64,000 nt of DNA from Liriodendron chinense. Taxonomy: Eukaryota; Streptophyta; Magnoliopsida; Magnoliales; Magnoliaceae. Positions 1-12,100 of the stretch are shown here, one piece after another (the stretch's first letter is position 1; every line of letters begins with the position of its first letter). The notes beneath the pieces were generated by a model. The model saw nothing but the letters and a program-made list of their open reading frames with translations, did not search any database and was not told the DNA's origin. Where the stretch lies: positions 1 to 64,000 of the forward strand of contig PVNU02001707.1 in assembly GCA_003013855.2 (NCBI GenBank), read 5' to 3'. Position numbers and translations under genes: made by a program.

Positions 1-300
1 TCTCCTTAAATAGGAGAAAAACCGAAATTAGAAACTCCTTTCGCAAAACCGTGCAAGAAACCAAGTCCAAAAAGGAAACTACCCGACCGGTCGACCGACT
101 AGTCGGACCCTCCCCACCGGCCGGTCGGCCGACCGGTCGGATGGCCCAAAGAACGCTCCAGAAGTCCTGCTGTCTTGATTCAAACGTGACCGACCGGTCG
201 GCCGGCCGATCGATGGTCTTCATGCTTGAAGGTTTGAGGCGTCCAAGCCCAACACGGATAACGCCTAATCTGCTCCCGTTATACAGTACAGAGCCCAGTA
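1..300 (-). repeat. LTR-like fragment rich in GACCGGTCGG palindromes
   Basis: This stretch resembles the middle of the copia-type LTRs at 11711-12349 and 13810-14446. It has the same order: an A-rich leader, a block near 'GAAATTAGAAAC', then clustered palindromic motifs such as GACCGGTCGG. It starts at the window edge and I see no clean LTR end, so only a fragment can be called. The orientation is inferred from the minus-strand copia element. There is no coding sequence in it. Confidence 0.35.
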
Positions 301-439
301 CATAAATGAATTAGAGAAATTTTAGCCTGCATACTCCTCAAAATTATTGTTTTCCCTTTAAACTTTAAAAAACTCATTGAACTAAAATACACTTTCTTTC
401 TCTTTTCTTTCTTGCACAGGAAGTTCCTCAGCTGAGAAT

Positions 440-1830
440 TAAGGTGGGGCCACACGGTGATGTTTTTTGATAAATTCACCCTGTCCATCCGTTTTTAGAA
501 GCTCATTTTACGACATGAGAACAAAAATGAACTGGATCCAAGAGTCAAGTGGGCCGAAAATGTGAGGATTAAATGTCCACAGTTGAAATACTTGTAGAGC
601 CACAGGAGTTTCCAATCAGGATCATATTTGCGTTTCCGGTTCATTATGAACGGTATGGATGTCATATAAACATCACTGTAGACTCAGGGAGGTTTCAACG
701 GTAGTAATTTACCTACCCACATTTTCCTTCAGTGAGATCCACTTGAGTCTTGTATCCTGTTCATTTTTGTTCTCATGTCCTAAAATTAGATCCTAAAACG
801 GATGGACGAGGTGGATTTATCACAAAAAAAAAAAAAAATACTGCAAGCCTTACTTTGGTTCCCAGTGCAGGAAATCCTTACGCAAGAAATCACACAGGAA
901 TGGGACACGGATTGCCTAGGCATCCCTACGCTAGAAATATAGGTAGGGCCCACTGTGATGCTTATGAGAAATCTACTCCTACCATCCAAAACTTATTTGG
1001 GCCACATATGTTTTGGATAAGCTCATATTTATATTTTACCTTCGTCTAGATTGACCTAATGAACAGTCTGAATGCCAAATAAACATCATGGTGGCCCTAG
1101 GAAGGTTTTGATGGTGGGCATCGTTGTCCCCACTTTCTTCTGGGTGGTTCACTCATGCTTCCTATGTGCCTCATTTTTTTTTTATATATTCATGCTATAA
1201 AATGACCTGGAAAGATGGATGGACGGTGTGGATGTAAGACATACATCATGGTGGGGCCACAGAAGTTTGCCACGTCAACACCCAACTCGGTGCTGTGCTC
1301 TTCACTGCGCAATCTGAGTCCGTACCCCCTGGAGTGTGTCCTTTCTTCTTTAATTCCTCGTAAAAAGAAAGAAAGTTGTATTTTTAGGGACGTGGATTGC
1401 AAACTGATTACTACTGGTCCGTGTTACGTGGAACCCATCATAATTTATGTGTTTTATCCCCGCAGTCTGTTATTTTAAAGATCAGTTTAGGACATAAATA
1501 AAAAAAAAATGAGGCAGATCCAAATCTCATGTGGACCACACCACAAGAAAAAGTGGTGATTGAAGGCTCAACATTAAAAACTTCTTGTGGGCCACAAAGC
1601 TTTTGGATCAGGTTGATATTCAACAGATCTGATGGAAAATAAATACTACAGAGGGTCCTTCGAAGTTTTTAATGGTGGGCATTGAATCACCACTGTTTTC
1701 TTGTAGCAAGGTATACATGAGATTTGGATTTACCTAATTGGTTTTTTGGGATAGAGCCATGAAATAATGATCTAAAGCAGATGGACGGCACGGATAAATC
1801 ACATACATCATGGTAGGGCCCGCAGAGCAC
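440..1830. repeat. Three degenerate fold-back MITEs (GGGCCCAC family)
   Basis: Three consecutive members of the family that dominates the window lie at about 440-830, 930-1262 and 1430-1830. Each starts with a GTGGGGCC-like block and continues with a 'CCATCCGTTTTT' stretch. The middle carries GTGGACCACACCA and AAACAGTGGTGATTGA blocks, and the end is an inverted 'GATGGACGG...TGTGGAT' block. Ends are eroded and no target duplication could be assigned. I see no genes between 300 and 2231. Confidence 0.5.
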
Positions 1831-2231
1831 TGTCCAGTAGCGATAGTGTCAGAATCCAGTGAGCGTTCGTATTTTAGCGACTCGTTTCTGTAGTGACCCC
1901 TCCACTATCCAGCTGGGTGCTCGTCCGTGACAGAATAGTTATGTGGGCCCACTATTTGTTTTATCTACGCCTTCCGTACACATTTCTAGATCATTTTAAG
2001 GTATGAGCTAAAAAATAAGGTAGATCCAAATATCAGGTGGACCATACCATAGAAAATAATGGTGATTATCAAGTGTTTGTCACCTTATCAACAAATTGGA
2101 TGGCAAATAAACATTCCGGTGGAATCCATGAAGTTGGTCCACGTAAGACTTGGAGTCAGCTTTATTTTTGGCACCATGACTTAAAATGAGCTTTCAAAAT
2201 GGTTGGACGGTGTGGATTTAAGGAATATAAA

Positions 2232-2918
2232 TGATGTAGAACGGGTCGCTGATTATTTCATGGCCCAGATAGAGCAAAAGAAGACCGTTCGGGGTCGAAA
2301 GTGATCCGGACCGTCAGGACCGTAAATCGGTCGTATCTCACAATCCGGAATGAGTTACGGGACGTATAATATATCAATTTGGGGTAGCTCGAGCTACTTT
2401 AGCCAACCAACCCCGCTACACCGGGTTGCCCAAGCCGGAATCGCGAGAATCGACCGTATCGACAGTCATTAGGCTAATTTATTTTCAGTTTTACTATTTA
2501 TAATAAGTTTTAATTCGATCATAACTTTGCATCTGTAGGGCTTTAGAGTTAGTGTCCAACATGAAAAGGGCTTAGAATATTTAGTAGAACAACGTGGTTG
2601 AGGCCGTTTGAAAACTTTCTATTTTTGGCCGAAAACCAAGAGTTCTAGCAGGATTGAACGACTTTTACAAATAGTAAGTTTACTATTTATAGTAAGTTGC
2701 GTTTTCTAGGAGTTTAAGTTGGAATTGGATTCTGATACTTTACCTAGGGTTTAGTTTCCTATTTATATGCATTGTAATTTCGTTATTATTCATTCAATTA
2801 TCAATAAATTAATTATTTGGAATTTATTTCCTCTTTTTATCTTTTATTTCTTCTCGTGGATTCGAGAAACTATCGGTTAGGGAGACGGTGATCGACCTAC
2901 CACGTCCTCCCTACGTCA
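2232..2918 (+). repeat. 5' LTR of gypsy element A
   Basis: 687-bp LTR starting TGATGTAGAACGGG and ending at CTACGTCA. It is directly followed by the primer-binding site. It matches 7442-8128 nearly base for base. Confidence 0.93.
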
Positions 2919-2919
2919 T

Positions 2920-2930
2920 TGGTATCAGAG
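2920..2930 (+). other. Primer-binding site (initiator Met tRNA)
   Basis: TGGTATCAGAG lies one base after the 5' LTR. It is the usual plant complement to the 3' end of initiator methionine tRNA, used to prime minus-strand DNA synthesis. Confidence 0.9.
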
Positions 2931-2951
2931 AGAGGTTTCTTCCTCAGGACG

Positions 2952-5900
2952 ATGACCTCTAATGAAGGGTTGGATCCTCATCCTAAGGACAGTGCTCCAA
3001 GGGACTATCTAACGGCGACAGCCTTCGAGGCAGCATTCGAAGCAGCACGACGGGAGAACCGGTTGATCCTGCAAGGTATACAGGCGACCCTCGACCAGAT
3101 TGCAGCATCGCTAGCTCCTCTTCGAGCCCAAGGCGATTAACAACCACCAACAGTTGTTATACGGGACAATCCTGTTGTCCGTAGAACACCCCAGGTGGAT
3201 AACCGTAGGGTTACGCCAGACGATTCAGAACCAAGCGATGACGAGGTCGAAGACATATTCGTACGACGACCGGCGCTAGGGAATGAGCGTGTGGAACGAG
3301 CAGAACGAGATTATCGGGGCAAAGCTGATCTTCCCAGCTTTAATGGCCTACTTCGAATAGAGGAGTTCCTCGACTGGCTGGCAGAGGTCGAGCGATACTT
3401 CGACTATATGGAAGTGCCGGACGACAAGAAGGTAAAACTAGTTGCATATAAGTTTAAATTCGGTGCTTCAGCATGGTGGAAAAACCTAAAGGTTTCCCGC
3501 ACCCGTCAGAATAAGACACCCATCCGAACATGGCCTCGGATGAGACAGCTTCTTAGAGCTCGATTCCTCCCTAACGACTATGAACAAATTTTGTTCCAAC
3601 AATAACAAAATTGTCGTCAGGGAAATAGAACCGTAGCCGAATATCTTGAAGAATTCCAACGATTGGCTACACGGAATAATTTATCGGAATCAAAGGCACA
3701 ACAAGTATCACGATTCATTGGTGAGTTGCGATTTGCAATCCAGGATCGAGTCCAGATGCATCCAGTTTGGACGTTGAGTGAGGCCAATCAAGTGGCCACT
3801 CGAGCAGAAACACAGTTGTCATGGCCCCCTGCTCGACCCTATCCGGCAACACGAAATCCCAACACCGGGCCCACTCAAGATACAACGTTGGCCAAAGGCA
3901 AGGAGCTTATAGGAGGGCGTCCTCAACCTCCTACGGTCACGAACCGGGACTGGGAAAGCGGTTCCTCAAGACCTCAACGTACAGCTTCCACTACAGCGGG
4001 TTCCAGCAGGATCCCCAACCCATATGGTCGGCCAAGACCAGACCATTGTCTCCGTTGTGGCCAACCAGGTCACTGGTCGAACGCTTGTCCTCAACGCCCT
4101 GCAGCACACTTAACTACGAATGAAGGCGGCGTGGAAGGTGAGTCAACAGAAGATAACCCTGAATTGGAACAGGCCGAAGAGGGGGACACAGAAGATGTCG
4201 ATTGGCTGACTGAAGATCATGGGGAATCGCTAGTAGTAAGACGACTACTTTACGCCCCCAAGAAGGAAGTGCACCCACAACGACATAATATTTTTCGCAC
4301 AAAGTGCACCGTGCAGGGCAAAGTCTGTGACGTGATCATAGACAGTGGGAGTAGCGAAAATATTGTCTCGAGAATTATGGTAGATAAGTTACATCTGCCT
4401 ATGACGAAGCACCCTACCCCTTACTCTATCGGCTGGATCAAGAAGGTGAACGAAACCAAGATAACTCATCAATGCATTATTTCATTTTCCATTGGTAAAA
4501 GCTATAAGGATGAGGTCCTCTGTGATGTGGTTGACATGGAAGCCTGCCACATGTTACTTGGGCGGCCATGGCAATCGGATCGAAATGTGACCCATAGTGG
4601 ACGGGAAAACATATACATGTTCACCAAGGATGGTCGGAAAATTGTTTTGGCCCCTATGATACCAGACAAACACCCTGAAGCTTCTAAAGTGGAGAGGAAC
4701 TCTCTCCTTACCATTCGCGAGTTTGTTAAGGAATCAAAGGAAACAGGCGAGATTTATGCCGTTATGGTAAAAGGCGAGGAGCCAGGATCCTCTAATATTC
4801 CTCAACGCCTTAAACCGCTGCTGGAAGAATTTCGAAGTACTTGGCCTGCAGAGTTACCTGATGAGTTGCCTCCCATGCGAGACATACAACATCACATCGA
4901 CCTTATCCCAGGGTCCAGTCTACCCAACCGACCGCACTATCGGATGAGTCCGAAAGAGTGTGAAATTTTACAGGGACAGGTGGAGGAACTGATCCGTAAG
5001 GGTCTTATTAAAGAGAGCATGAGCCCGTGTGCCGTTCCGGCACTCCTTACCCCAAAGAAGGACGGAACATGGCGTATGTGCATCGATAGCCGCGCGATCA
5101 ATAAAATAACAGTTAAATATCGATTTCCAATACCGCGGTTGGATGACATGCTGGACATGCTCGAGGGCTCCAAGGTGTTCTCGAAACTGGACTTACGGAG
5201 TGGATACCATCAAATCCGTATTAAGCCAGGTGACGAGTGGAAAACGGCCTTCAAGACTAAGGAAGGGCTATATGAGTGGCTGGTTATGCCTTTCTGTTTG
5301 ACCAACGCACCAAGTACCTTCATGCGTTTAATGAACCAAGTGTTGAAGCCGTTCATTGGCCGTTTCGTTGTCGTTTACTTTGACGACATTCTAATATACA
5401 GTCAGGATGAAACAGAGCACATGACCCACATCAGAAAAGTGCTACAAGTGTTGGTCAACAACAAGCTATACTTAAATCTGAAAAAGTGTAGCTTCTTAAC
5501 TGATCAATTATTGTTTCTGGGGTTCATTGTGTCGTCCACGGGTATCCGAGTGGACGAAGAAAAAGTTCGAGCTATTCGGGATTGGCCGACTTCGACAAAC
5601 ATTCATGAGGTACGAAGTTTTCATGGGTTGGCGACCTTCTATCGTCGATTTGTGCGGAACTTTAGCAGTATCGTCGCGCCGATTACCGACTGTATGAAGA
5701 AGGGTCCGTTTCAATGGACTGATGGGGTTGAGAAGAGCTTTGCAGAAATTAAACATCGGTTGTCCACTACCCTGGTCCTGGTACTCCCTAACTTCGATAA
5801 GCTATTTGAGGTAGAATGCGATGCATCTATTGTCGGCATTGGGAGAGTCATTTCTTAGGAGGGCAGGCCGGTTGCCTTTTACAGTGAGAAACTCAGCGAC

Positions 5901-7478
5901 GCACGACAGAAGTGGTCGACCTATGAACTTGAATTATATGCAGTGGTTCAGGCACTGCGCCATTGGCGCCATTATCTTATTCAAAGGGAATTTATACTGT
6001 ACACTGATCATCAGGCCTTAAAATTTATCAATACTCAGACTAATGTGAATCGTATGCATGCTAGATGGATTTCGTTTTTACAGGAATTCACGTTCGTTCT
6101 GAAACACAAATCAGGGCAGCAAAACAAGGTGGCAGATGCACTAAGTCGACGTGCATCCCTTCTTATTACAGTGAGCAATGAGGTGATCGGATTCGACTAT
6201 CTCAAGGAACTTTATGCCAAAGACGAGGATTTTGCAGATGCGTGGAAAAAGTGCCAAGAGGGGCACTCGAGTGACCTTCTAATTCAAGATGGTTTCCTCT
6301 TCAAAGGAAATCGACTTTGCATCCCGCAAAGTTCGTTACGGGATAAAATTATTATCGAGCTGCACGGCGGTGGCCTCGGTGGTCATCTAGGACGAGATAA
6401 GACTCGAGCGATGGTGGAAAAGCGGTATTACTGGCCGCAACTTGCTCGTGATGTTGGCAGGGCGGTACAACGATGTCATATTTGTCAAACCGCTAAGGGA
6501 CAATCTCAAAATACAGGTCTTTACACGCCATTACCCGTGCCAGATGCCCCTTGGGAGGATTTATCTATGGATTTTATATTAGGGCTCCCACGAACACAAC
6601 GCGGCATGGACTCAGTGTTCGTGGTGGTAGACCGATTCTCCAAGATGGCACACTTCATTCTGTGCAAGAAGACCTTTGATGCGATACACGTTGCGAACCT
6701 TTTCTTCAGAGAGGTTGTGCGACTACATAGGATTCCTAAGACGATCACTTCAGACCGGGACACAAAGTTCGTTAGCCACTTTTGGCGAGCCTTGTGGAAT
6801 CGGTTCGGTACACGACTTCACTTCAGCAGTGCTTATCATCCACAAACAGATGGACAGACTGAGGTCGTCAACCGCACATTGGGGAATCTCATCCGTTGCC
6901 TTTCAGGTGACAAACCGAAGCAGTGGGACATGGCCCTGGCTCAAGCAGAGTTTGCGTTCAACAACATGGTAAACCGATCGACAGGAAAATCTCCGTTCCA
7001 GATTGTTTATGGGTGCGTTCCTCGTCACACACTCGATTTGGTTCCCCTGCCCAAGCTTCCGGGCATGAGCGTTACAGTTGAACATATGGCAGACCGAATC
7101 ATGGACATACATGCAGACGTGCGCAACAAATTACAGGCTTCGAACGAAAAGTACAAAGAAGCGGCCGACAAGCATCGGCGCGCCAAAGTGTTCGAAATAG
7201 GTGATCAGGTGATGGTCCACCTACGTAAAGAGCGATTTCCTACCGGGACCTACAACAAGTTGAAGCAAAAGAAGATTGGATCGGTACCGATCATTCGCAA
7301 GATCAATGACAATGCCTACGTTGTTGATCTTCCGGATGACATGGAGATTTCAAGGACTTTCAACGTGGCAGATCTGTACGAATATCATGAACCAAAGCTG
7401 GACGAGAACTCGGGGTCGAGTTCTTTCGAAGTGGAGGAGACTAATGTAGAACGGGTCGCTGATTATTTCATGGCCTAG
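2952..7478 (+). pseudogene. Gypsy A gag-pol, one frame with three nonsense codons
   Basis: One frame of 1,509 codons runs from the ATG at 2952 to the stop at 7476-7478. Visible in order: a Gag domain (about 3330-3700, with 'AWW' and an 'LRARFLP' motif), a CCHC knuckle (CLRCGQPGHWSNAC, near 4050), an aspartic protease (DSGSS, near 4340), reverse transcriptase with YFDDILIYS (near 5380), RNase H (YTDHQAL, near 6000), an integrase zinc finger (CHIC, near 6475), integrase core motifs, and a basic C-terminus. Premature stops sit at 3138 (TAA), 3603 (TAA) and 5856 (TAG). Comparison with the relative at 53065-57615 shows CAA, TAT and CAG at those places. There are no frameshifts. The last 37 bases lie inside the 3' LTR. 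An earlier in-frame TTG start in the primer site is not credible. Confidence 0.92.
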
Positions 7479-8128
7479 ATGGAGCAAAAGAAGACCGTTC
7501 GGGGTTGAAAGTGATCCGGACCGTCAGGACCGTAAATCGGTCATATCTCACAATCCGGAATGAGTTACGGAACGTATAATATATCAATTTGGGGTAGCTC
7601 GATATACTTTAGCCAACCAACCCGCTACGCCAGGTTGCCCAAGCCGGAATCGCGAGAATCGACCGTATCGACGGTCATTAGGCTAGTTTATTTTCAGTTT
7701 TACTATTTATAGTAAGTTTTAATTCGATCATAACTTTGCATCTGTAGGGCTTTAGAGTTAGTGTTCAACATGAAAAGGGCTTAGAATATTTAGTAGAACA
7801 ACGTGGTTGAGGCCGTTTGAAAACTTTCTATTTTTGGCCGAAAACCAAGAGTTCTAGTAGGATTGAACGACTTCTATAAATAGTAAGTTTACTATTTATA
7901 GTAAGTTGCGTTTTGCTAGGAGTTTAAGTTGAAATTGGATTCTGATACTTTACCTAGGGTTTAGTTTCCTATTTATATGCATTGTAATTTCGTTCTTATT
8001 CATTCAATTATCAATAAATCAATTATTTGGAATTTATTTCCTCTTTTTATCTTTTATTTCTTCTCGTGGATTTGAGAAACTATCGGTTAGGGAGACCGTG
8101 ATCGACCTACCACGTCCTCCCTGCCTCA
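7442..8128 (+). repeat. 3' LTR of gypsy element A
   Basis: 687 bp, the same length as the 5' LTR. Its first bases are TAATGTAGA where the 5' LTR has TGATGTAGA, so the canonical TG start has mutated. A purine-rich tract (GTGGAGGAGAC, ending 7441) precedes it. The gag-pol stop codon is inside this LTR. Confidence 0.92.
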
Positions 8129-8373
8129 ATAAATCACTGTGAGCTCCACAGTAGGGGTCCCGCCCACCTCGGTGGATCTGGGCCTCACTTAATCCACTCC
8201 CCAGGACTCCAGTGTTTAGTGGTAAACACGTTTCATTCCTTTTGATTGGATGCATTCTATTGCATACATGTGTCAGGTATCCGTTGAATCCGTACTATCA
8301 GCTAGCAGAAGCAACGGTAGATTATGACCCACCAGGCCGGTACCGTGCCACGGGAGCAGGACCCAGATCGCGT

Positions 8374-8821
8374 ACTGAGTAAACTCTGTGGGGCCCACTG
8401 TGATGTATGTGTCTTATCTATGCCGTATATCCATTTTTTTCATCTAATTTTAGTTTATGATACCAAAATTCTAGTATATACAAAGTTAAAATGGACCACA
8501 GTACAGGAAATAGTGAGAACTGAACACCTACCGTTGAAAGCCTTTCGGGGCTACAGAAGTATCGGATCAAGATGAAATTTGTGTTTTCCCTGAATACACA
8601 GCTTTTTGAACATATGAACAGGTTGGATGACAAATAAAAATCACTGTTGGGCCTAGGATGTTATTATTCCCACTGTTTCTTGTTTCTTGTGGTGTTGTCC
8701 ACCTGAGAGCTTTTTATATGCTTCGATTTTGGCAACATGCCATAAAATGAGCTTTTAAAACGGGTGGACGGAATGGATAATAAGCATACATAGCAGGTGG
8801 GCCCCAAAGAGTTTACTCAGT
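8374..8821. mobile_element. MITE with ACTGAGTAAACTC termini
   Basis: 448-bp element with imperfect terminal inverted repeats. The left end is ACTGAGTAAACTCTGTGGGG and the right end reads ACTGAGTAAACTCTTTGGGG on the other strand. The interior has the fold-back family blocks (GTGGACCAC-like, AGTGAGAACTGAA-like). I cannot assign a clear target duplication. A shorter relative with the same ends lies at 37794-38004. It sits just upstream of NO VEIN-like copy A. Confidence 0.7.
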
Positions 8822-9035
8822 GCGATATAGTGCATGAGTTAGTCAGTACGCAATCCGCGTCGGTCAGAAGAAGGTGGTATTTTAGAAATACTAGGCATTT
8901 CACAGTGGCATTTCATGGTTGCTTTTCCCGGGAAAGATGTAATAACCGTCCATCGTCTTTTCAAATCTTTCTTCAAGATATCAACCGTCTCCTCTCTCTC
9001 TTCTTTTGGGAACCATTTCTCTGGCCTTGTGTAAG

Positions 9036-9039
<4 letters not shown>

Positions 9040-9074
<35 letters not shown>
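9040..9074 (+). repeat. CT microsatellite upstream of copy A start codon
   Basis: An uninterrupted (CT)n run of about 17 units ends 32 bases before the ATG at 9106. Pyrimidine-rich runs are common in plant 5' leaders. The corresponding segment in copy B (51820-51860) is pyrimidine-rich but not a clean dinucleotide run. Confidence 0.8.
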
Positions 9075-9076
<2 letters not shown>

Positions 9077-9105
9077 CATTTCTCTGGCCATATTCAAGAA
9101 AACCC

Positions 9106-12100
9106 ATGGCCACTCCAACAACAGCAGCAAAGCAACACGTACAAGAGATCCGGCGGCCGAAATTCTCCATAGGAGGAGGGCGTAACCCACTCACGGAAGA
9201 CCTGCACCATGCCGTGAGAAATCTAGCAGCGGAGTTGTACACAAAAGATGTTCATTTTCTGATGGAACTCCTGCAGGTTCCTTTTTCCTCCTTCCTCTTC
9301 TCATTTATCCAAACAAGTAGAAAACAGAGGAGCTGAGAACTGAAAAGCCCTTTTGTTTTATGACCCATCTCTTTCATGTAGAGAGAGATACATATCTTTC
9401 ATTTCCCTTTTTTTCGTGGGTATTGAACCATCCATCGCCAACATACTGCTAAAAATTTTGGTGGGATTTCAGAAATCCTATTTTCAGATTTCATTGATGA
9501 AGTTGATCCTCGGGCCTTTGTGCAGTATACTTGTTTTTCCAGTTCTAACAAGTGGGGCCATGCCTCGGGAGCTTATTAGGTGAGACCCCTGATCCACCGA
9601 GGCGGGTGGGACCCCTGAATGTGGGGCTCACAATGATGTATGTCTCTTAAATCCACACCGTCCAAAAATGAAGGCGACTCAAATCTTAGGTGGAGCACAC
9701 CACAGAAACAGTCGTGATTGAATGTCTACCATTGAAAACTTCATGGATTCCACCGGAATGTTTATTTGCCATCCAACCTGTTGATAAGGTCACAAACACC
9801 TAGATGAAGAGACCACATAAATATCATCTTGATCCAAAGCTTTTGTGGCCCACAGAAAGTTTTTAATGGTCAGTCACCACTGTTTCCTGTGCTATGGCCC
9901 ATCCGGGATTTGGAACTGCTTCATTTTTTGGATCATGCCCTAAAATGAACTTTCAATACAGATGGACGGCGTGGATGTAGTCACATGTATCACAGTGGCC
10001 CCCACAGTCAGGGGTCCCACCCACCTCAGTGGATTCGGGGTCTCACCTAATCTGCTCCCCATGCCTCTGTAATCTAGACCATTGGTCTGTTCGGTCCCCT
10101 ATTTTAATGTGGACCTTTGCTGCATTTCTCAACTATCTTCCATTAGGCCATGAATATAAAGGTTAGGATCATTGCATGTGGGAGATTTTTGGCACATCGT
10201 CTATCAACGGTCGGACACAACAAACCGATGGTATGGATTACAAAAACATGGGCCTCACTTGTCATAACCGAATACTTGAATGAACCATAAAACAAGTGGT
10301 GGAGGAGAAGAATCTGTAGTTCATCTTTAGCATGAGCATACAATCTCCAGCTGAAGTTTGTATAGAGCCATTTGAGATTTCAGTTTGGGTAGGTGGGACT
10401 GGCAGTTCAGTGATTGGTGTTGGGTGTGTTGCACAAAACCTTAAGGTCTTGCCCCCCCCAACCACGTGAATTATGTGATGTGATAATGAAATAAACAAGA
10501 TCAAATCATCAGCCACACGACACAAGAGATTTTTATGTGGAAAACCCTCAAAGAGGTAAAAACCACGGGAACTCGTCCAGAAAAACAATCTACTTTGTAG
10601 TAAACTGTTTACACCTTGATCTCAAGCACAACCCGCTTGGATCAAACCTTCTTCACTCATGCAGGAGTAGATAAACAATAAAAGGAAATGAAACTAAGAT
10701 ATATCACCAAGTATGAAGACGTAAAAGAACTCGAGATGTCGACTGCACAGTGATCTCCTTCAGTAACAAAAATCTCCTCTTCCTACAAGCTTCTTCTCTC
10801 TCTCTTTCTTCCTCTTTTTTTCTCTCTCTCACCTTGGACGTGTAAACCTCCTATTAGGATACTTAGGTCTCGAATTGGAAGCCAATATATAGCCCCATGC
10901 AAGAGTTAGACCCAAACTAGGAAACAGCGGATTCGTAGGGTGCCCGACAAATCCAAAATCCGTCGAATTTTGGTCACCCGATCCAACATGGTCGGACAGT
11001 CTTCAAAACTGTCCAGGGACCAACTGCTTCTTCCGGGTGAATTTTGGTTGCCCGATAACCCCGAGACTGCACTCTCTCTCCTCAACTCCTGAGGAGGAAA
11101 ACCCCATCAACTGAAACTGTTTTAATGGAGCCCAGTGGATGGCCCATCCCCAGAAGTCACCAAAATTATAAGTTCAGTTTAATGTGATTCTTATTTTACT
11201 TCTCCACCATCTATTTGTTGGTCACTTATTAGAGGGTTAGAATGCTTCCATTGTGGGGGTGTTTGATGCATGGGCCATCCATCATTATCAGGATCATTAT
11301 ATCAATGGTTTATGTCAACCACAGGAACCACTATCACAACTAGTTGTAGATTATGAAAATCCTTGCAACCAGATGCATTTGGGGCCCACTGTGGTGTGTC
11401 TATGGCGTCAAATCTATCCGACAAGGTTGCCTCACCATGAAAATGTGAAGCCCCAAAAATAAGGCCCATCCAATTGTCAAGTTGTCCCCCACATGAATTT
11501 GGAAGGTTTTGGGTGGCTAGCCATTGCTTTCTATGGTGTGGCCCTGTTGATGATTGTATTTTGATTTGCCCAACTTCATGGTGGTTTGATCCTACTGGAA
11601 GGGTTGGAGGTCATACACACCATGATGTGACCCACGCTGCTAGTTGTGAGACGTTCTATGTTATAAAAGCTCTTTTAGTAGTCCATCTCTCCATAATAGT
11701 CTGTCAACTTTGTTGGGAAAACTGGTAGCGTAAGCAAGCCAATCAACACAGAGTATGGAATCAAACGAGCAACACAATGCAATCACACCCACACACAATC
11801 AACTACACAGAGACAAACCGATTTTACGTGGAAAAACCCCTCAACGGGTAAAAAACTATGGCACAAAGTGAATCCACTATGAATCAGAAGATTAAAGAGA
11901 TGAACTACCCACAAGCAAGGAAACCCAGGAGAAGACCCAAGCTTTCTCTCTCACAAAACACTCTCCCCTCACCCTAATACAATTAGGAAACCTTGAACAC
12001 CTTAGGATTACTCCTAATCCCGATTACAACCCCCTTATATAGAAGGAATCCCGAAATTATAAACAACTTACGCAGATTTGCGTAACCATACAAAACACCG

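Larger units (their letters stand above)
2232..8128 (+). mobile_element. Ty3/gypsy LTR retrotransposon A, CRM-like
   Basis: Complete element of 5,897 bp flanked by a perfect 5-bp target duplication ATAAA (2227-2231 and 8129-8133). The two LTRs are each 687 bp and differ at roughly two dozen positions by eye. Internal order is primer site, gag, zinc knuckle, protease, reverse transcriptase, RNase H and integrase in one frame, which is the Ty3/gypsy order. The single long gag-pol frame, the 'FNVADLYEY' C-terminus without a classical chromodomain, and the coding end lying inside the 3' LTR suggest the centromeric CRM clade. Three nonsense codons make it non-autonomous. A close relative lies inverted at 52449-58337. 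Confidence 0.93.
1940..8210. repeat. Fold-back MITE split by a gypsy insertion
   Basis: The left part of a GGGCCCAC-family MITE (about 1940-2231) and a right part (8129-8210, ending in a 'CCACTCCCC' edge) become one element when the gypsy element 2232-8128 and one copy of its 5-bp duplication are removed. The right end matches the end of the MITE at 9567-10059. This sets the order of events: MITE first, retrotransposon second. Confidence 0.5.

Noticed and set aside
8797..9105. Upstream in-frame extension of NO VEIN-like exon 1
   Set aside because: The frame is open, but it passes through a MITE end and a CT repeat, and conservation with copy B at protein level begins only at the 9106 region.
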